The notes: generated by a model from the letters alone, not told the origin. DNA of 64,000 bases from Aliirhizobium smilacinae (GCF_006335145.1 NZ_VDMN01000001.1:248001-312000); one strand, 5' to 3'. Counted from the first letter of the stretch, positions 35,979 through 45,549 are shown. Program-made: numbers and translations.

Positions 35979-36479
35979 ATGAAAGAGACTTCCAAAGCCG
36001 TGCCACTGCCGGACGGTGTCGACGATCATGGACGGTTCCAGCGCCGTTTTTGGATCGTGCAGCGCTGTGCCTGGGTTGTGTTCGCGGTCGTTCTTATTGC
36101 GTGCTTGTTGGGGTTGCTCGGTCGCGGCGGGCCGTTTTCCCGCTCTGTCGTGCAGACGGCTCAAGGCTCGCTCGACCTGCCAGCGATTTCCCGTTGGAAC
36201 GCGCCGGACGAATTGAAGGTAACACTTTCCGCATCCGATCAGGATCGGACCGTCATCCTCGATCCGCCATTCCTGGAAGCCTTTTCCGTGGAAGGGATCG
36301 ATCCACCCCAAAAGCAGACCTTCGCACGAGACGGCCACATCGGCTACGTCTTTGCCGCAGACGCCACGGCTGAAACCACCGTGATCTTCCGATTGCAGAC
36401 CCAAAGACCCGGATTGCGCTCCTATGCGATCGGCATCGGGAACGACGCCTCCGAGCGGTCCACGTTCATTTTTCCCTGA
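35979..36479 (+). CDS. Single-span membrane protein, unknown function
   Basis: A 166-residue protein. A cytoplasmic N-terminus with Arg (FQRRFWIVQRCAW) leads into one transmembrane helix (about 32-50, VVFAVVLIACLLGLLG), then a periplasmic beta-rich domain of about 115 residues. I do not recognise it. The DUF421 gene follows 9 bases later on the same strand, which is a strong hint that both act together in the membrane. Confidence 0.7.
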   Translation: MKETSKAVPLPDGVDDHGRFQRRFWIVQRCAWVVFAVVLIACLLGLLGRGGPFSRSVVQTAQGSLDLPAISRWNAPDELKVTLSASDQDRTVILDPPFLEAFSVEGIDPPQKQTFARDGHIGYVFAADATAETTVIFRLQTQRPGLRSYAIGIGNDASERSTFIFP

Positions 36480-36488
36480 GGTATCGTT

Positions 36489-36935
36489 ATGGACGCTGTC
36501 ATCCGTGGGCTCGCGATCTACTTCACGCTTCTGGTAATCATCCGGCTCTCAGGACGGCGAACCCTTGCCCAGATGACCCCATTCGATCTGGTGATCGTTC
36601 TCGTCATCTCGGAGACCACCCAGCAGGCCATGCTCGGTGACGACTTCTCGATCACCAATGCCATCATCCTGATCCTGACGCTCTTCACCACCGACATCGC
36701 TCTCTCCTATGTGAAGCGGTGGTGGCCCAGGACGGCCCATGTCATCGATGGCGTGCCGACCGTGCTGGTCGTTGACGGGCGCTATGACGAACGCGCGCTG
36801 AGAGGATGCCGCCTCGACAAGGAGGATGTGATGGAGGCAGCCCGCAATCAGGAAGGGATCGAGCGCGTAAGCGACATCAAGTTCGCGATTCTTGAAGTGA
36901 GCGGCAACATCAGCGTGATCAAGAAGCAATCTTGA
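36489..36935 (+). CDS. DUF421 (YetF/YcaP-like) membrane protein
   Basis: A 148-residue protein with three transmembrane helices in the first 85 residues. Signatures: YFTLLVIIRLSGRRTLAQMT, FDLVIVLVISETTQQAM, and ALSYVKRWWP. The soluble part contains GVPTVLVVDGRYDERALRGC and ends in VSGNISVIKKQ, the DUF421 end. The family is widespread, and in Bacillus YetF-type proteins are linked to sporulation and membrane functions; the role here is unknown. Ribosome site GAGG. Co-transcribed with the preceding membrane protein. Confidence 0.87.
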   Translation: MDAVIRGLAIYFTLLVIIRLSGRRTLAQMTPFDLVIVLVISETTQQAMLGDDFSITNAIILILTLFTTDIALSYVKRWWPRTAHVIDGVPTVLVVDGRYDERALRGCRLDKEDVMEAARNQEGIERVSDIKFAILEVSGNISVIKKQS

Positions 36936-37022
36936 ATACAGCACGGCGGAACGTTGTGAATAATCGATCGGCCCGTTCGCCCAGGCATAAAATCAATTCG
37001 ATCTGTCGACCAGGGAGGCGTC

Positions 37023-37640
37023 TCACTCCTCTTCACCGGGATACTGAGACCGTTTCAGTAGGCCGGCGAGATGAGCGGTGTTGCGTGCCAGCATCGAGAT
37101 CATTGTTTCGACTTCCTCCGGGGTTTTGTCAAAGTCCACGAAGTTTTTGGATCCCATTGCTTCGCCGACCCAGTATGCCACGGCATTGGCGGCAACGGTG
37201 AAGCCGACATCATTAAGGGCTTGATATACCTCGGCCGAAACATGGTGGGCGCCATCTTCGTTGCCGACGACCGCAACAGCTGCCACCTTTCCGTAGGATA
37301 CCATCCGCCCCTGGTCGTCGGTCTCCTCCAAGAACGCGTCCATGCGTTCCAGCGCCCGCTTGCAAACACTCGACGGCTGTCCCAGCCAGATCGGCGTTCC
37401 GATCAACAGGATATCGGCCTCAAGCACTTTCTTGCGGATCTTGGGCCAATCATCCCCTTCGCCTTCGTTTGATGTCACGCCCGGCTTGATATTGTGATCA
37501 GCGAGACGGATTGTTTCGGTTTCGACGCCGTGTTTTTTGAATTCCTCAGCGATCAGCTCAAGAAACTTGCCCGTCGAGGACTGCTCCGAAGAGGCGGAAG
37601 ATTTTAGGGTGCTGTTGAATGCCAAAGCCTTGAGTGTCAT
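37023..37640 (-). CDS. Flavodoxin-like NAD(P)H-dependent oxidoreductase
   Basis: A 205-residue flavodoxin-fold protein. It begins MTLKALAFNSTLKSSASSEQ (FMN phosphate loop), then shows VLEADILLIGTPIWLGQPSS (flavin-contacting loop) and GKVAAVAVVGNEDGAHHVSA. These are features of NADPH-dependent FMN reductases/flavodoxin_2 and related quinone reductases. The substrate is unknown. ATG 37640 follows AAAGGAAA. A role in redox stress fits the surrounding cargo. Confidence 0.86.
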   Translation of the reverse strand: MTLKALAFNSTLKSSASSEQSSTGKFLELIAEEFKKHGVETETIRLADHNIKPGVTSNEGEGDDWPKIRKKVLEADILLIGTPIWLGQPSSVCKRALERMDAFLEETDDQGRMVSYGKVAAVAVVGNEDGAHHVSAEVYQALNDVGFTVAANAVAYWVGEAMGSKNFVDFDKTPEEVETMISMLARNTAHLAGLLKRSQYPGEEE

Positions 37641-38437
37641 GGAATTTCCTTTCAAAAATTACTGTTTACGGAGGGCTGATCTCGCCGCCGCGCTCCGAGC
37701 CGACCTGTCCGACGGACGTTTGCCTTCCGGATAAAGCCTCAACGACCCGCCGGTTCCCGGCTTCATGTCCACGATAAAAATTCTCCGTCTTCGCCAGATC
37801 GAGTTGCAACGCGAAACAATCGCCCAGCGATTCGACAGCGTTGTGGCCGGTTCTGTTGGCAACACCGCCCCAGCGGGCATCGCTAAGCACAGATGGGGGC
37901 CGCGATCGACAGCGCCCAGCACGGTCGCCAGCACCCGGAGACCGTTTGGTCGGCGACAAACTGCGGTCTCTACCTTTTGCTGCCGCTCCACGAAGCCGCT
38001 TCGTGTTGGTACGAGTCGTGCCAGAAGACGTTATTTCCAGCATATCGATGACAAAGCCGGCCTGATGTCATCCCCTCCTCCTTGCAGCGGCAGCTATACG
38101 GCGCAGGGATGACGTCGATGGCTAAATCAAGGTTGGTGAGAGCGATGTGCTCGCCGCTAAATTCTCACCCACGGGCCTCGCCTCGATCGCACTGGCTGGG
38201 GGACAGACTTGAGTGGGGCGACTCCGCCGTCGGCTCCGTCCGAAGTGACCCAAGCACCGATTTTCCCATTTTCCGCGATACCGGATGCCATGGTATATAA
38301 AATAAAAGACATGTCTTAAATAATATGCGTAGTGCACGTAAATTCCATTTACGACGTCCGCTTTCACTTTCTAAAATCGCCCCTCGCCATGCTGCCAAGA
38401 AGTCGTCATGCGTATCCATTGCCTCGGGAGTATTCGT
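37641..38437. other. About 800 bases without a recognised gene
   Basis: Frames of about 110-125 codons exist on both strands between 37,660 and 38,110, all overlapping one another. None matches a family I know, and none has a good ribosome site. The stretch may be the remains of an inactivated gene. The part from 38,275 to 38,340 is AT-rich and probably contains the promoter for the small gene at 38,438. Confidence 0.45.
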
Positions 38438-38620
38438 ATGAAGTTTGATCAGAACGACAGTCATCATGACGAAGCGGTTATGAACCTTCTGGCGCTCGTC
38501 CGCGACCTGAAAGGGAAAGCCGCGACGACGGGGGCAGTGGATGATCAGCGACGCCGCGCCAACGTTCAGTCCGTCCTCGCGTCTCTCCTTCGTGCGTCCG
38601 CCTCAACCGATAGCGACTGA
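38438..38620 (+). CDS. Small hypothetical protein
   Basis: A 60-residue soluble protein (MKFDQNDSHHDEAVMNLLAL ... VLASLLRASASTDSD), charged and helical. ATG 38438 has GGGAG at the right distance. No family recognised. Its stop is 5 bases from the stop of the convergent PAS protein gene. Confidence 0.55.
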   Translation: MKFDQNDSHHDEAVMNLLALVRDLKGKAATTGAVDDQRRRANVQSVLASLLRASASTDSD

Positions 38621-38625
38621 AGGCC

Positions 38626-39129
38626 TCAGGACCAGCGTTGGATGACTTGAAGCACCGTTCGAAGCTGGCCTGCCACTGTGCGCTGTCCGGATTGCTCGGC
38701 AATCTCCAAAGCCGCGCGACAGTGGAACGTCAGGGCGCTCTGGTGCTCTAACTGCTCAAGGGGATCGGCGACGATCATCCCTACCCAACAGGCCGGCGTT
38801 CCCGTCTCGTCCCTGAAACAACGGCCCGAGGCCAGTACCGTCAGCGCATCTTCCTCAGGCTGAAGGATACGGTAGGTCTCCTGGTAAAGCCCTCCTTGAA
38901 CGATGGCTGTATGGATGGCCTGAGCAATTCTCAACCGGTCGTCGACATCAATGCGCTCGAGGATCGCCTCTATCGGCAGTCCCTGGCGCAGTGTCGGAAT
39001 GTTGAATCCGAAAAAAGCGGCAAAGTTGTCGTCTCCAAAGACAAGATTTTCTGGCACGTTCCAACTGTAGAAGCCGAGACTATCCGTATTCGTCCCGGTT
39101 CCAGATGCCTGCGACTGTACATTCCTCAC
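38626..39129 (-). CDS. Stand-alone PAS domain protein
   Basis: A 167-residue protein with one PAS domain of the PAS_3 type (about 12-105: LGFYSWNVPENLVFGDDNFA, FFGFNIPTLRQGLPIEAIL, ERIDVDDRLRIAQAI, YQETYRIL). A helical C-terminus of about 50 residues (LEQLEHQSALTFHCRAALEI) follows. It has no kinase or output domain. GTG 39129 is chosen for its excellent GGGAGG ribosome site; a longer frame exists to 39198. An EcfG-type promoter lies about 105 bases upstream. It could sense a signal and act on a kinase in trans. Confidence 0.75.
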   Translation of the reverse strand: MRNVQSQASGTGTNTDSLGFYSWNVPENLVFGDDNFAAFFGFNIPTLRQGLPIEAILERIDVDDRLRIAQAIHTAIVQGGLYQETYRILQPEEDALTVLASGRCFRDETGTPACWVGMIVADPLEQLEHQSALTFHCRAALEIAEQSGQRTVAGQLRTVLQVIQRWS

Positions 39130-39644
39130 GTAAGCCTCCCGATGCGGCACGACTGAGCAAGCAGAAGGAACCCGCGGCATCACGAGACTTCGGGACAAAC
39201 GCCATCACAGCATCCTGGATACTTGCACCTCTAAACATTTACGCAAATTGGAAGTTCCTGGATCACGTAAGAGTTGAGACATCAGAAGAATTTACCTGCC
39301 ATAAAAGCAACGACGGGCATAATTGTTGCGCCAAAGTTACTTCGTTTATCCTAATATGTATGAGAGGTCGATCAGCAGATTAAAAATGCCGCCGTCGCGG
39401 CATAACGCTCCTTTCGGCTCAATCGGTCATTCCATTTTGTCGGATTGAACCGATTACGGCTCGTCTCTGTCTTGATTTGTGATACATGGCCAAACTCTTG
39501 CGACCATGCGGAACGGCCGATCGCGCATTCGCCGGACGCGAGTGACCCGCCAACCCTCACCGAATCGGTTCGATCGGCGGATTTGGACGGCCGTCCGACA
39601 GGCTACGTCTGTGATAGCGGCAGGCGCACAGCCACTATCTAGGA
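39130..39644. other. Intergenic region between PAS gene and HU gene
   Basis: About 515 bases. The left part holds the EcfG-type promoter of the PAS gene (39,234-39,258). From 39,380 to 39,644 I see only unconvincing short frames. A hairpin (GATAGTGGC/GCCGCTATC, about 39,613-39,639) sits after the HU stop but lacks a T run. Confidence 0.5.
39234..39258 (-). promoter_or_regulatory. EcfG/RpoE2-type promoter
   Basis: Read on the minus strand: GGAAC, 16 bases, TGTT. It faces the PAS-domain gene, whose GTG start is 105 bases downstream. The -35 and spacing are exact, and the -10 has T in place of C. Confidence 0.6.
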
Positions 39645-39926
39645 TCAGCTGTTTACGGCTTCCTTCAGCGCCTTGGCGGGCTGGAACACGAGCTTCTTCG
39701 ACGCCGCGATCTTAATCGTCTCGCCAGTCGAGGGATTGCGACCATCACGTTCCGGCTTGTCCTGAACCTTGAATTTCCCAAAACCGTTCAACGAGACTTC
39801 CTCGCCTTTTGACGCCGCTTGCGAAATGCCTTTCAAGACATCTTCGACAATGGTTTTGGCCTGGGTTTTCGTCAGCCCGTGTGCCTCGGCAAGGCTTTCA
39901 GCCAGATCGTTCGTACTAATAGCCAT
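39645..39926 (-). CDS. hup: HU-family DNA-binding protein
   Basis: A 93-residue nucleoid protein of standard HU length. It carries the N-terminal helices (LAESLAEAHGLTKTQAKTIV), the SLNGFGKFKV strand, and the DNA-binding arm with RDGRNPSTGETIKIAASKKL, including the intercalating Pro. It binds and bends DNA non-specifically. ATG 39926 follows GGGAGGATAAC. Island-borne HU paralogues may compact or protect DNA under stress; that is inference. Confidence 0.95.
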   Translation of the reverse strand: MAISTNDLAESLAEAHGLTKTQAKTIVEDVLKGISQAASKGEEVSLNGFGKFKVQDKPERDGRNPSTGETIKIAASKKLVFQPAKALKEAVNS

Positions 39927-39996
39927 TTGTTATCCTCCCTCGTTGATTCGACGGTGCATGGTATCGCATTCACGTACCGCCGTCGTAACCGAATAT

Positions 39997-40815
39997 TTAG
40001 TGGAGCGTTCCCAAGAAACTCTGTAGCATTTCGTTGAATATGTGGTGTTGCATCCAGTGCGGACCGTGTCCGGCACCAGCAAGACGCAAGGGGCGGTCGG
40101 TCCACAACTGGCCGTAATTCAGCGAGTCAATATAGTCGAGGTTGATCACCGGATCGTCAGCGCCGTTAACGATCGCCAGCGGCACGGTTGACCTTTGAAC
40201 AAGATCGCGCTGATCGAGCTGCGTTCCGGCAAGTACGGCGTCCACCATATATTGCCGTGAGCGCCCGTCCGTGCGGCGGACAGCCGATGTGTAAAACAGA
40301 TCGCGCTCGGCCCCCGGCCCCAGTGCCATAGCAACCACACCTTCGACCTGTTGGTCGGTGAGGATGGGATTGCCAGTGTATGTCATTTCAGGATTGGGCA
40401 GGAAGCCAAGCTGCGCACCTTCCGGTCCGGGCGGAATAGGTGGGGTACCGAAGACCATTACGCCAGCAACATCGTTTAATCGCGCTACAAGATCCAGGGC
40501 AATATGCCCGCCCAGCGAATGCCCCAGAATAGCAACCTTCGCGATGCCAATCTTTGCGAGGACTTCGACTATTGCTTCAGCGTAACCGCCGAAGCAATAT
40601 GTGCGCCGAGGATCGAGCGCGTCAGACGATGCACCATGTCCGGGCAGGTCCACTGATACGAGCCGCCGCGTCCCTGCCAGGGCCTGTTTCTGAAACTCGA
40701 ACATCTCCTTGCAGCCCGAATTGCAATGCAGCATCAGAAGCGGCGTCCCGGCTCCTCCGACGTCGGTGATTGCGACCCGCCCGTGGGATGTTTCAATGAC
40801 TGTCTGCTTTTCCAT
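39997..40815 (-). CDS. Alpha/beta-hydrolase
   Basis: A 272-residue soluble alpha/beta-hydrolase. LLMLHCNSGCKEMF marks the oxyanion region. The nucleophile elbow is AILGHSLGGHIALDL (Ser at about 100). The acid Asp is in VNGADDPVINLDY, and the His in LAGAGHGPHW. Esterase, haloperoxidase-like or lactonase activity are all possible; the substrate cannot be decided. ATG 40815 is chosen since the sequence before it lacks family similarity. Confidence 0.87.
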   Translation of the reverse strand: MEKQTVIETSHGRVAITDVGGAGTPLLMLHCNSGCKEMFEFQKQALAGTRRLVSVDLPGHGASSDALDPRRTYCFGGYAEAIVEVLAKIGIAKVAILGHSLGGHIALDLVARLNDVAGVMVFGTPPIPPGPEGAQLGFLPNPEMTYTGNPILTDQQVEGVVAMALGPGAERDLFYTSAVRRTDGRSRQYMVDAVLAGTQLDQRDLVQRSTVPLAIVNGADDPVINLDYIDSLNYGQLWTDRPLRLAGAGHGPHWMQHHIFNEMLQSFLGTLH

Positions 40816-41106
40816 GCGTTTAATCCGGATTCCTATCGCTCTTCTCGGTTCGCCTCCTTCTGATGATAGGAAGACAGCAAGAAAATGGCACGCATCGGCG
40901 GCGCATAGGATTCGCCCTACAGCAGCGAGCAATTTTGAACTCGATTAGAAGATGGAATTTAACTTGCACGCGGAAACTGGAGGTAAAGTCAAGGTCAGCG
41001 GCGACATACTTCAGGCGTTGCCTTACTTGCATCACTTGGGTGTCGTCGGTAACCCTCGGCCTGCAATAAATTCAGGGCCATTGATCAGCTGACCACCGGC
41101 AATGGC

Positions 41107-44100
41107 TCAATCCGCCGCCAGCTTGAACGCGGCACGAAGGTCTTCACTGGAAAATGGCTTTGACACCAGGCTTACCCCAGCTGGCAACCCTCCGGGCAGT
41201 TCGTGCCGACCGCTCGCTATGATAATCCCAAGACGCGGATGCATCTCCCTTGCCTTGACGACCAGTGTCTCTCCACTTATTCCCGGCAGGCCCAGGTCGG
41301 TCACGAGGAAGTCGAAGTGGCCGCTTTGCAGCATCTCGATCGCCTGTTCGCCGCTCCCCGCTTCTTCCACCTGATGGCCGTCGTTAGCGATCATGTCGCA
41401 AATATCCATCCGGATCAGCACGTCGTCCTCGACAACCAAGACCTTGAACGGGCGTCCCTGAGGTTCAGATGACGCTGGAACCGTAGGGACTGGCGCGGAT
41501 GTTCCTGTCTGCGGTTGTCGCGCCGTCAGCACCTGGCGGATCTTCCTCGCCAGAGCGTCACGGGTGTATGGCTTGGAAAGCAGTTCGACCCCCGCATCGA
41601 GTCGCCCATGATGGACGATAGAATTTTCCGTGTAGCCTGAAGTGAAGAGTACAGACAGGTTTGGTAGCCGCTCCTTGGCTTTGCGTGCCAGTTCCGGGCT
41701 TTTGAGCGTGCCGGGCATGACGACATCGGTGAACAACAGATCAATAGGAACGCCGCTTTCTATCACGGAAAGCGCACTTTGAGGATCCGATGCTTTCAGA
41801 ATGCTGTATCCGAGATCCGATAGCAGCTCGATGACGGTGTCGCGGACGTTGTCATCGTCCTCGACGACCAGAATGGTTTCCGACCCGCCGAGCGAAGGAC
41901 CGACGTCTTGCCTGATTTCCACGTCTTCGGCGGCCGCCGTCTTCGGAAGATAGAGCTTTACGGTCGACCCGTGACCCGGCTCACTATAGATCTTCACGTG
42001 CCCGTTCGACTGCTTGACGAAGCCATAGACCATCGAAAGCCCGAGTCCGGTGCCCTTCCCTTCGGCCTTGGTGGAAAAGAAGGGTTCAAACACCTGCTCG
42101 ATGACGTCGGGCGTCATTCCGGCACCCGTATCGGTGATCGCCAGCATGACGTATTGGCCAGGCTCGACCTCTGCATGGCGTGCCGCATAGGCGTCGTCCA
42201 AAAAGGCGTTACCCGCTTCGATCGTCAGTTTGCCAGCTCCATCCATCGCGTCGCGAGCATTGATGGCCAAGTTGAGAACAGCGTTCTCCATCTGCGTCGG
42301 ATCAATCGACGTGTTCCACAGGCCGCCTGAGACGATCGTCTCGATCTCGATCGCTTCGCCGATAGAGCGACGCAAGAGATCATCCATGTTCGTTAACAAC
42401 CGGCCGAGATGAACGACTTTCGGCGCGAGAGGCTGTCGTCGCCCAAATGCAAGAAGCTGGCTTGCCAGCTTGCCTCCTCTGACCACACCGGCCAGAGCAT
42501 TATTAACACGTCGCTCGGCGCGCTCGTTTCCGGCCACGTCCTTGGCCAGAAGATTGAGATTCCCCGAAATGACCTGGAGAAGATTGTTGAAGTCGTGCGC
42601 AACGCCGCCGGTCAGCTTGCCGATCGTCTCCATCTTTTGGGATTGCTGCAAAGCGTTTTGCATTTCGAGCAGCTGTGCTGTTCGCTCCTCGACGCGGGCC
42701 TCAAGCTGCGCGGCGCTGTTTTCGAGGGCTGCTTCTGCTTCCTTCTGGTCATGAATGTCGGTATTGGTTCCGATCCAGTGAGCGACCCCGCCGCCATCGG
42801 CCTTGATCGGGACGGCGCGCGCAATGTGCCATCGATAGGCACCGTCATGGCGGCGCAGTCGAAATTCCACCTGATATTGCCTGGCGGCGGCCCGCGCTTC
42901 TGTCCATTCCTGCGCCGCCACGTCAATATCATCGGGATGCACCATCGCGGCCCAACCATTGCCAGCCAGGTGGTCCAGGCTCATGCCACTATAGGAAAAC
43001 ACCTGATCATTGAACCAGTCGAGTGATCCATCCGAGCGGGCCGTCCAGACATGGTTTGGCATTGACTGCGACAGCGTCCTGAAGCGTTCTTCGCTCTCCA
43101 AAACCCGTTTCTCAGCAGCTTTGCGGATTGTGATGTCAAGGAAAAGCACTGCGAAGCGTTCAGGCCCTACCTTGCGGGCATGCGCCTCATACCAGCGGTT
43201 TCCCAGTGCCGGGATATAGACCTCGAACTGTCTGGCCTGTCCGGTGTCGACGATCTCTCCATACGTGGCGATCAACTCGTCCTGGACGCCTGGTATCGCG
43301 TCCCGGACCGGCTGTCCGATCGTCTGGGCTGCAATCAGCCCCGTCTGTCGCTCGAATGCCGGGTTGATATCGATAAAGACGAAGTCGATGACCTTACCTT
43401 CGGCGTCCCGCACCACCTCGGCGGTGAAGAAGCCCTCATGCATCTGTTCAAACAGCCCGCGCCAGCGCTCTTCGCTCTTCTGCAGCGTGACTTCCGCTTG
43501 CTTGCGGTCGGTTATGTCGAAAGCGATCCCGACGAAGCGTCTCCGGCCGCTGCGTTCGCTGGATATCACCTGACCTCGCCGTGCGATCCAACGGGTGTTC
43601 CCCGTCTTCGGATCGATACGGCGGTACTCGGCATAATCGAGCGGGTTGCTTTGTCCCAGTCGTTCAGGGCCGGAAACCGCGCGGTCATCCGGGTGAAGCA
43701 GGCTGATAAGAAGATCGTCGGTGACGCGGATATCCGGGTCTAGACCCCAGACTTTGCGGTATTCCTGCGAGACATGGAGTTCGCCGCTTTCCGGAAACCA
43801 TTCGAATGTGCCAACACCGCCAGCCTGTTGGGCGATCTCCAGCCGCTGCTCGACACGAACCCTCTGCGTCGTATCTTTCAGAATCACCAAAACGCCGGCC
43901 GGTATCCCAGTCGCATCGAGGATCGGGCTGAAGTCGAGATTGAGCCAGACATCCTCTGGGCCTGCGCCCCGTTCAATCACGGCATGACGATCGCGAAACG
44001 AAAGAGTTCGGCCGCCCAAGACGGCCTTCACGACCCTCTTATTAAGCGCCGCAAGCTCCGGCCAGGCTTCTGAAATCGGCCGGCCGAGAAACGCGGAATG

Positions 44101-44376
44101 CCTCTGACCGACGAAATCGGCGTAGGCATTGTTATGGAGGACCAAGCCGTCCTCACCCCAGAGAATTGCCATTGGAACGCCGGCACTGAGGACCAGACTC
44201 AGAGTCTGCTCAAGCACCGTCGGCCACGCCGCGCGCGGCCCTAACCCCGTGAAACTCCAGTCGATCGTGTCGATCGACCGGGCCAGGTCCCCCCGCCGTC
44301 TGTTAGAAGGTGCTTGAGCATTCAGTTTCGGCATGTTGATTTCGTGCAATGATAAAAGCCGCGCTATATCAGACAT
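41107..44376 (-). CDS. Large hybrid histidine kinase, multiple PAS, two receivers
   Basis: A soluble hybrid kinase of about 1,089 residues. It has four or five consecutive PAS domains (about 40-560; examples VPMAILWGEDGLVLHNNAYA, AGGVGTFEWFPESGELHVSQ, HVWTARSDGSLDWFN), a HisKA domain with His in GGVAHDFNNLLQVI, and a HATPase with NLAINARDAM, DTGAGM and GKGTGLGLSMVYG. Two receivers follow, with phospho-acceptor Asp in LLFTDVVMPG and FLVTDLGLPG. The ATG at 44376 is a choice; TTG 44397 and ATG 44334 are also in frame and none has a clear ribosome site. A HisKA_2 kinase gene lies 96 bases upstream. Confidence 0.9.
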   Translation of the reverse strand: MSDIARLLSLHEINMPKLNAQAPSNRRRGDLARSIDTIDWSFTGLGPRAAWPTVLEQTLSLVLSAGVPMAILWGEDGLVLHNNAYADFVGQRHSAFLGRPISEAWPELAALNKRVVKAVLGGRTLSFRDRHAVIERGAGPEDVWLNLDFSPILDATGIPAGVLVILKDTTQRVRVEQRLEIAQQAGGVGTFEWFPESGELHVSQEYRKVWGLDPDIRVTDDLLISLLHPDDRAVSGPERLGQSNPLDYAEYRRIDPKTGNTRWIARRGQVISSERSGRRRFVGIAFDITDRKQAEVTLQKSEERWRGLFEQMHEGFFTAEVVRDAEGKVIDFVFIDINPAFERQTGLIAAQTIGQPVRDAIPGVQDELIATYGEIVDTGQARQFEVYIPALGNRWYEAHARKVGPERFAVLFLDITIRKAAEKRVLESEERFRTLSQSMPNHVWTARSDGSLDWFNDQVFSYSGMSLDHLAGNGWAAMVHPDDIDVAAQEWTEARAAARQYQVEFRLRRHDGAYRWHIARAVPIKADGGGVAHWIGTNTDIHDQKEAEAALENSAAQLEARVEERTAQLLEMQNALQQSQKMETIGKLTGGVAHDFNNLLQVISGNLNLLAKDVAGNERAERRVNNALAGVVRGGKLASQLLAFGRRQPLAPKVVHLGRLLTNMDDLLRRSIGEAIEIETIVSGGLWNTSIDPTQMENAVLNLAINARDAMDGAGKLTIEAGNAFLDDAYAARHAEVEPGQYVMLAITDTGAGMTPDVIEQVFEPFFSTKAEGKGTGLGLSMVYGFVKQSNGHVKIYSEPGHGSTVKLYLPKTAAAEDVEIRQDVGPSLGGSETILVVEDDDNVRDTVIELLSDLGYSILKASDPQSALSVIESGVPIDLLFTDVVMPGTLKSPELARKAKERLPNLSVLFTSGYTENSIVHHGRLDAGVELLSKPYTRDALARKIRQVLTARQPQTGTSAPVPTVPASSEPQGRPFKVLVVEDDVLIRMDICDMIANDGHQVEEAGSGEQAIEMLQSGHFDFLVTDLGLPGISGETLVVKAREMHPRLGIIIASGRHELPGGLPAGVSLVSKPFSSEDLRAAFKLAAD

Positions 44377-44472
44377 TCGCAAAAACGTACATGACAATAG
44401 CTCTCATCAGGAGCGCTCACGGCAGCCGATCAAGATCTCAGTCAGCAGGTGGCCGTCCGCCATCTCGTCATA

Positions 44473-45549
44473 TCACTGTCTGGCAGCTTCTTTCGAGAAA
44501 ACAAGCGTGACACTCATGCCGGCCTGCGGCGTCGAGTTGACTTCGATATCGGCCCGGGCGTTCTGTTTCAAAGACTGAACGATCATCGCGCTCAATTTCC
44601 CGCGCTTCGGCCATGTGGCATCCTGAGGGAGGCCCGCGCCGTTATCGGCAACGGTGATACGGCAGCCGGTGTCATCGACGACGCAGCGTAGGGTAATTTC
44701 TCCGCCATCTCGGCCGATGAAAGCGTGCTTCAGCGCGTTGGTCAAAAGCTCGTTGACGACGAGGCCCGCAGGCATCGCGACATTGACCGATAATGGCCAG
44801 GTGTCGACCTTCATGTCCAGCCTGATCCCTTCGACGGCGTGCGCGGTCATCACCGAGGCAGCGATCTGGCTGACGTAGGAGCCAAGGTCGATCGTCCCGC
44901 CTTTTTCCTCGTCCGACAGCGAGCGATAAAGCAGGGCGAGTGCCTCGATCCGCCCTGCAAGCTGCGCAAACCGCTCACTTGCTTCGCTGTGCTGAACGTT
45001 GCGGGCCTCCATCCTGATTAGCGCGGTGATCATCTGAAGATTATTTTTGACGCGGTGCTGCAGTTCCCGCAGAAGGACGTCTTTTTCCGCCAGCATTTCA
45101 CTGACACTTTGATCCGACGAGGCCTGGTTGCGAGTGGCGAAGGCGACCAAGCGAAAAAGTGGAGCACCGTCATCGTCGACGATCGTGTTCGACCACACAT
45201 CGATCGTCAGGCTCTCGCCCGGCCCGCCGGCCAAAAAGAACGCCCCGATATACTCTTCTCCGGACGTCACTGCAGATGTCAGCGATACTTCGCCTGCGAC
45301 TGCGCCGGCATTTAGATCGATCGTCGACCAGGATTTTCCCTGAACGTGGTTCGCGGTCAGCGACGTCAGCCGCTCAAATTCCAGATTGACATAAATCAGC
45401 GCCTCGCTTTCTCCAAGCTCGGATACGGCGACGGCAAACGGCACATGATCGAGAAACTGTCGAAACCGGTGGTCATCCAAGGCTTCGGCGAGATGGGGTA
45501 GACCAGCTATACCTTCCGGAGAAAGGTTATTGTCTTCGGGGTCACTCAT
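44473..45549 (-). CDS. PAS-HisKA_2 histidine kinase
   Basis: A 358-residue soluble kinase. PAS domain (about 27-140, FRQFLDHVPFAVAVSELGES) is of the photosensor-like PAS_9 type, but the LOV cysteine motif GRNCRFLQ is absent. HisKA_2: acceptor His165 in LLRELQHRVKNNLQMITAL. HATPase_c has VVNELLTNALKHAF and VADNGAGLP. This is the class that phosphorylates PhyR in the general stress response of alphaproteobacteria. A single-domain response regulator lies 110 bases upstream on the same strand. Confidence 0.92.
   Translation of the reverse strand: MSDPEDNNLSPEGIAGLPHLAEALDDHRFRQFLDHVPFAVAVSELGESEALIYVNLEFERLTSLTANHVQGKSWSTIDLNAGAVAGEVSLTSAVTSGEEYIGAFFLAGGPGESLTIDVWSNTIVDDDGAPLFRLVAFATRNQASSDQSVSEMLAEKDVLLRELQHRVKNNLQMITALIRMEARNVQHSEASERFAQLAGRIEALALLYRSLSDEEKGGTIDLGSYVSQIAASVMTAHAVEGIRLDMKVDTWPLSVNVAMPAGLVVNELLTNALKHAFIGRDGGEITLRCVVDDTGCRITVADNGAGLPQDATWPKRGKLSAMIVQSLKQNARADIEVNSTPQAGMSVTLVFSKEAARQ

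Noticed and set aside
36945..36975. GGAAC followed by CGTT before the flavodoxin-like gene region
   Set aside because: Spacing is 21 bases rather than 16-17, and it points toward the 3' end of a convergent gene.
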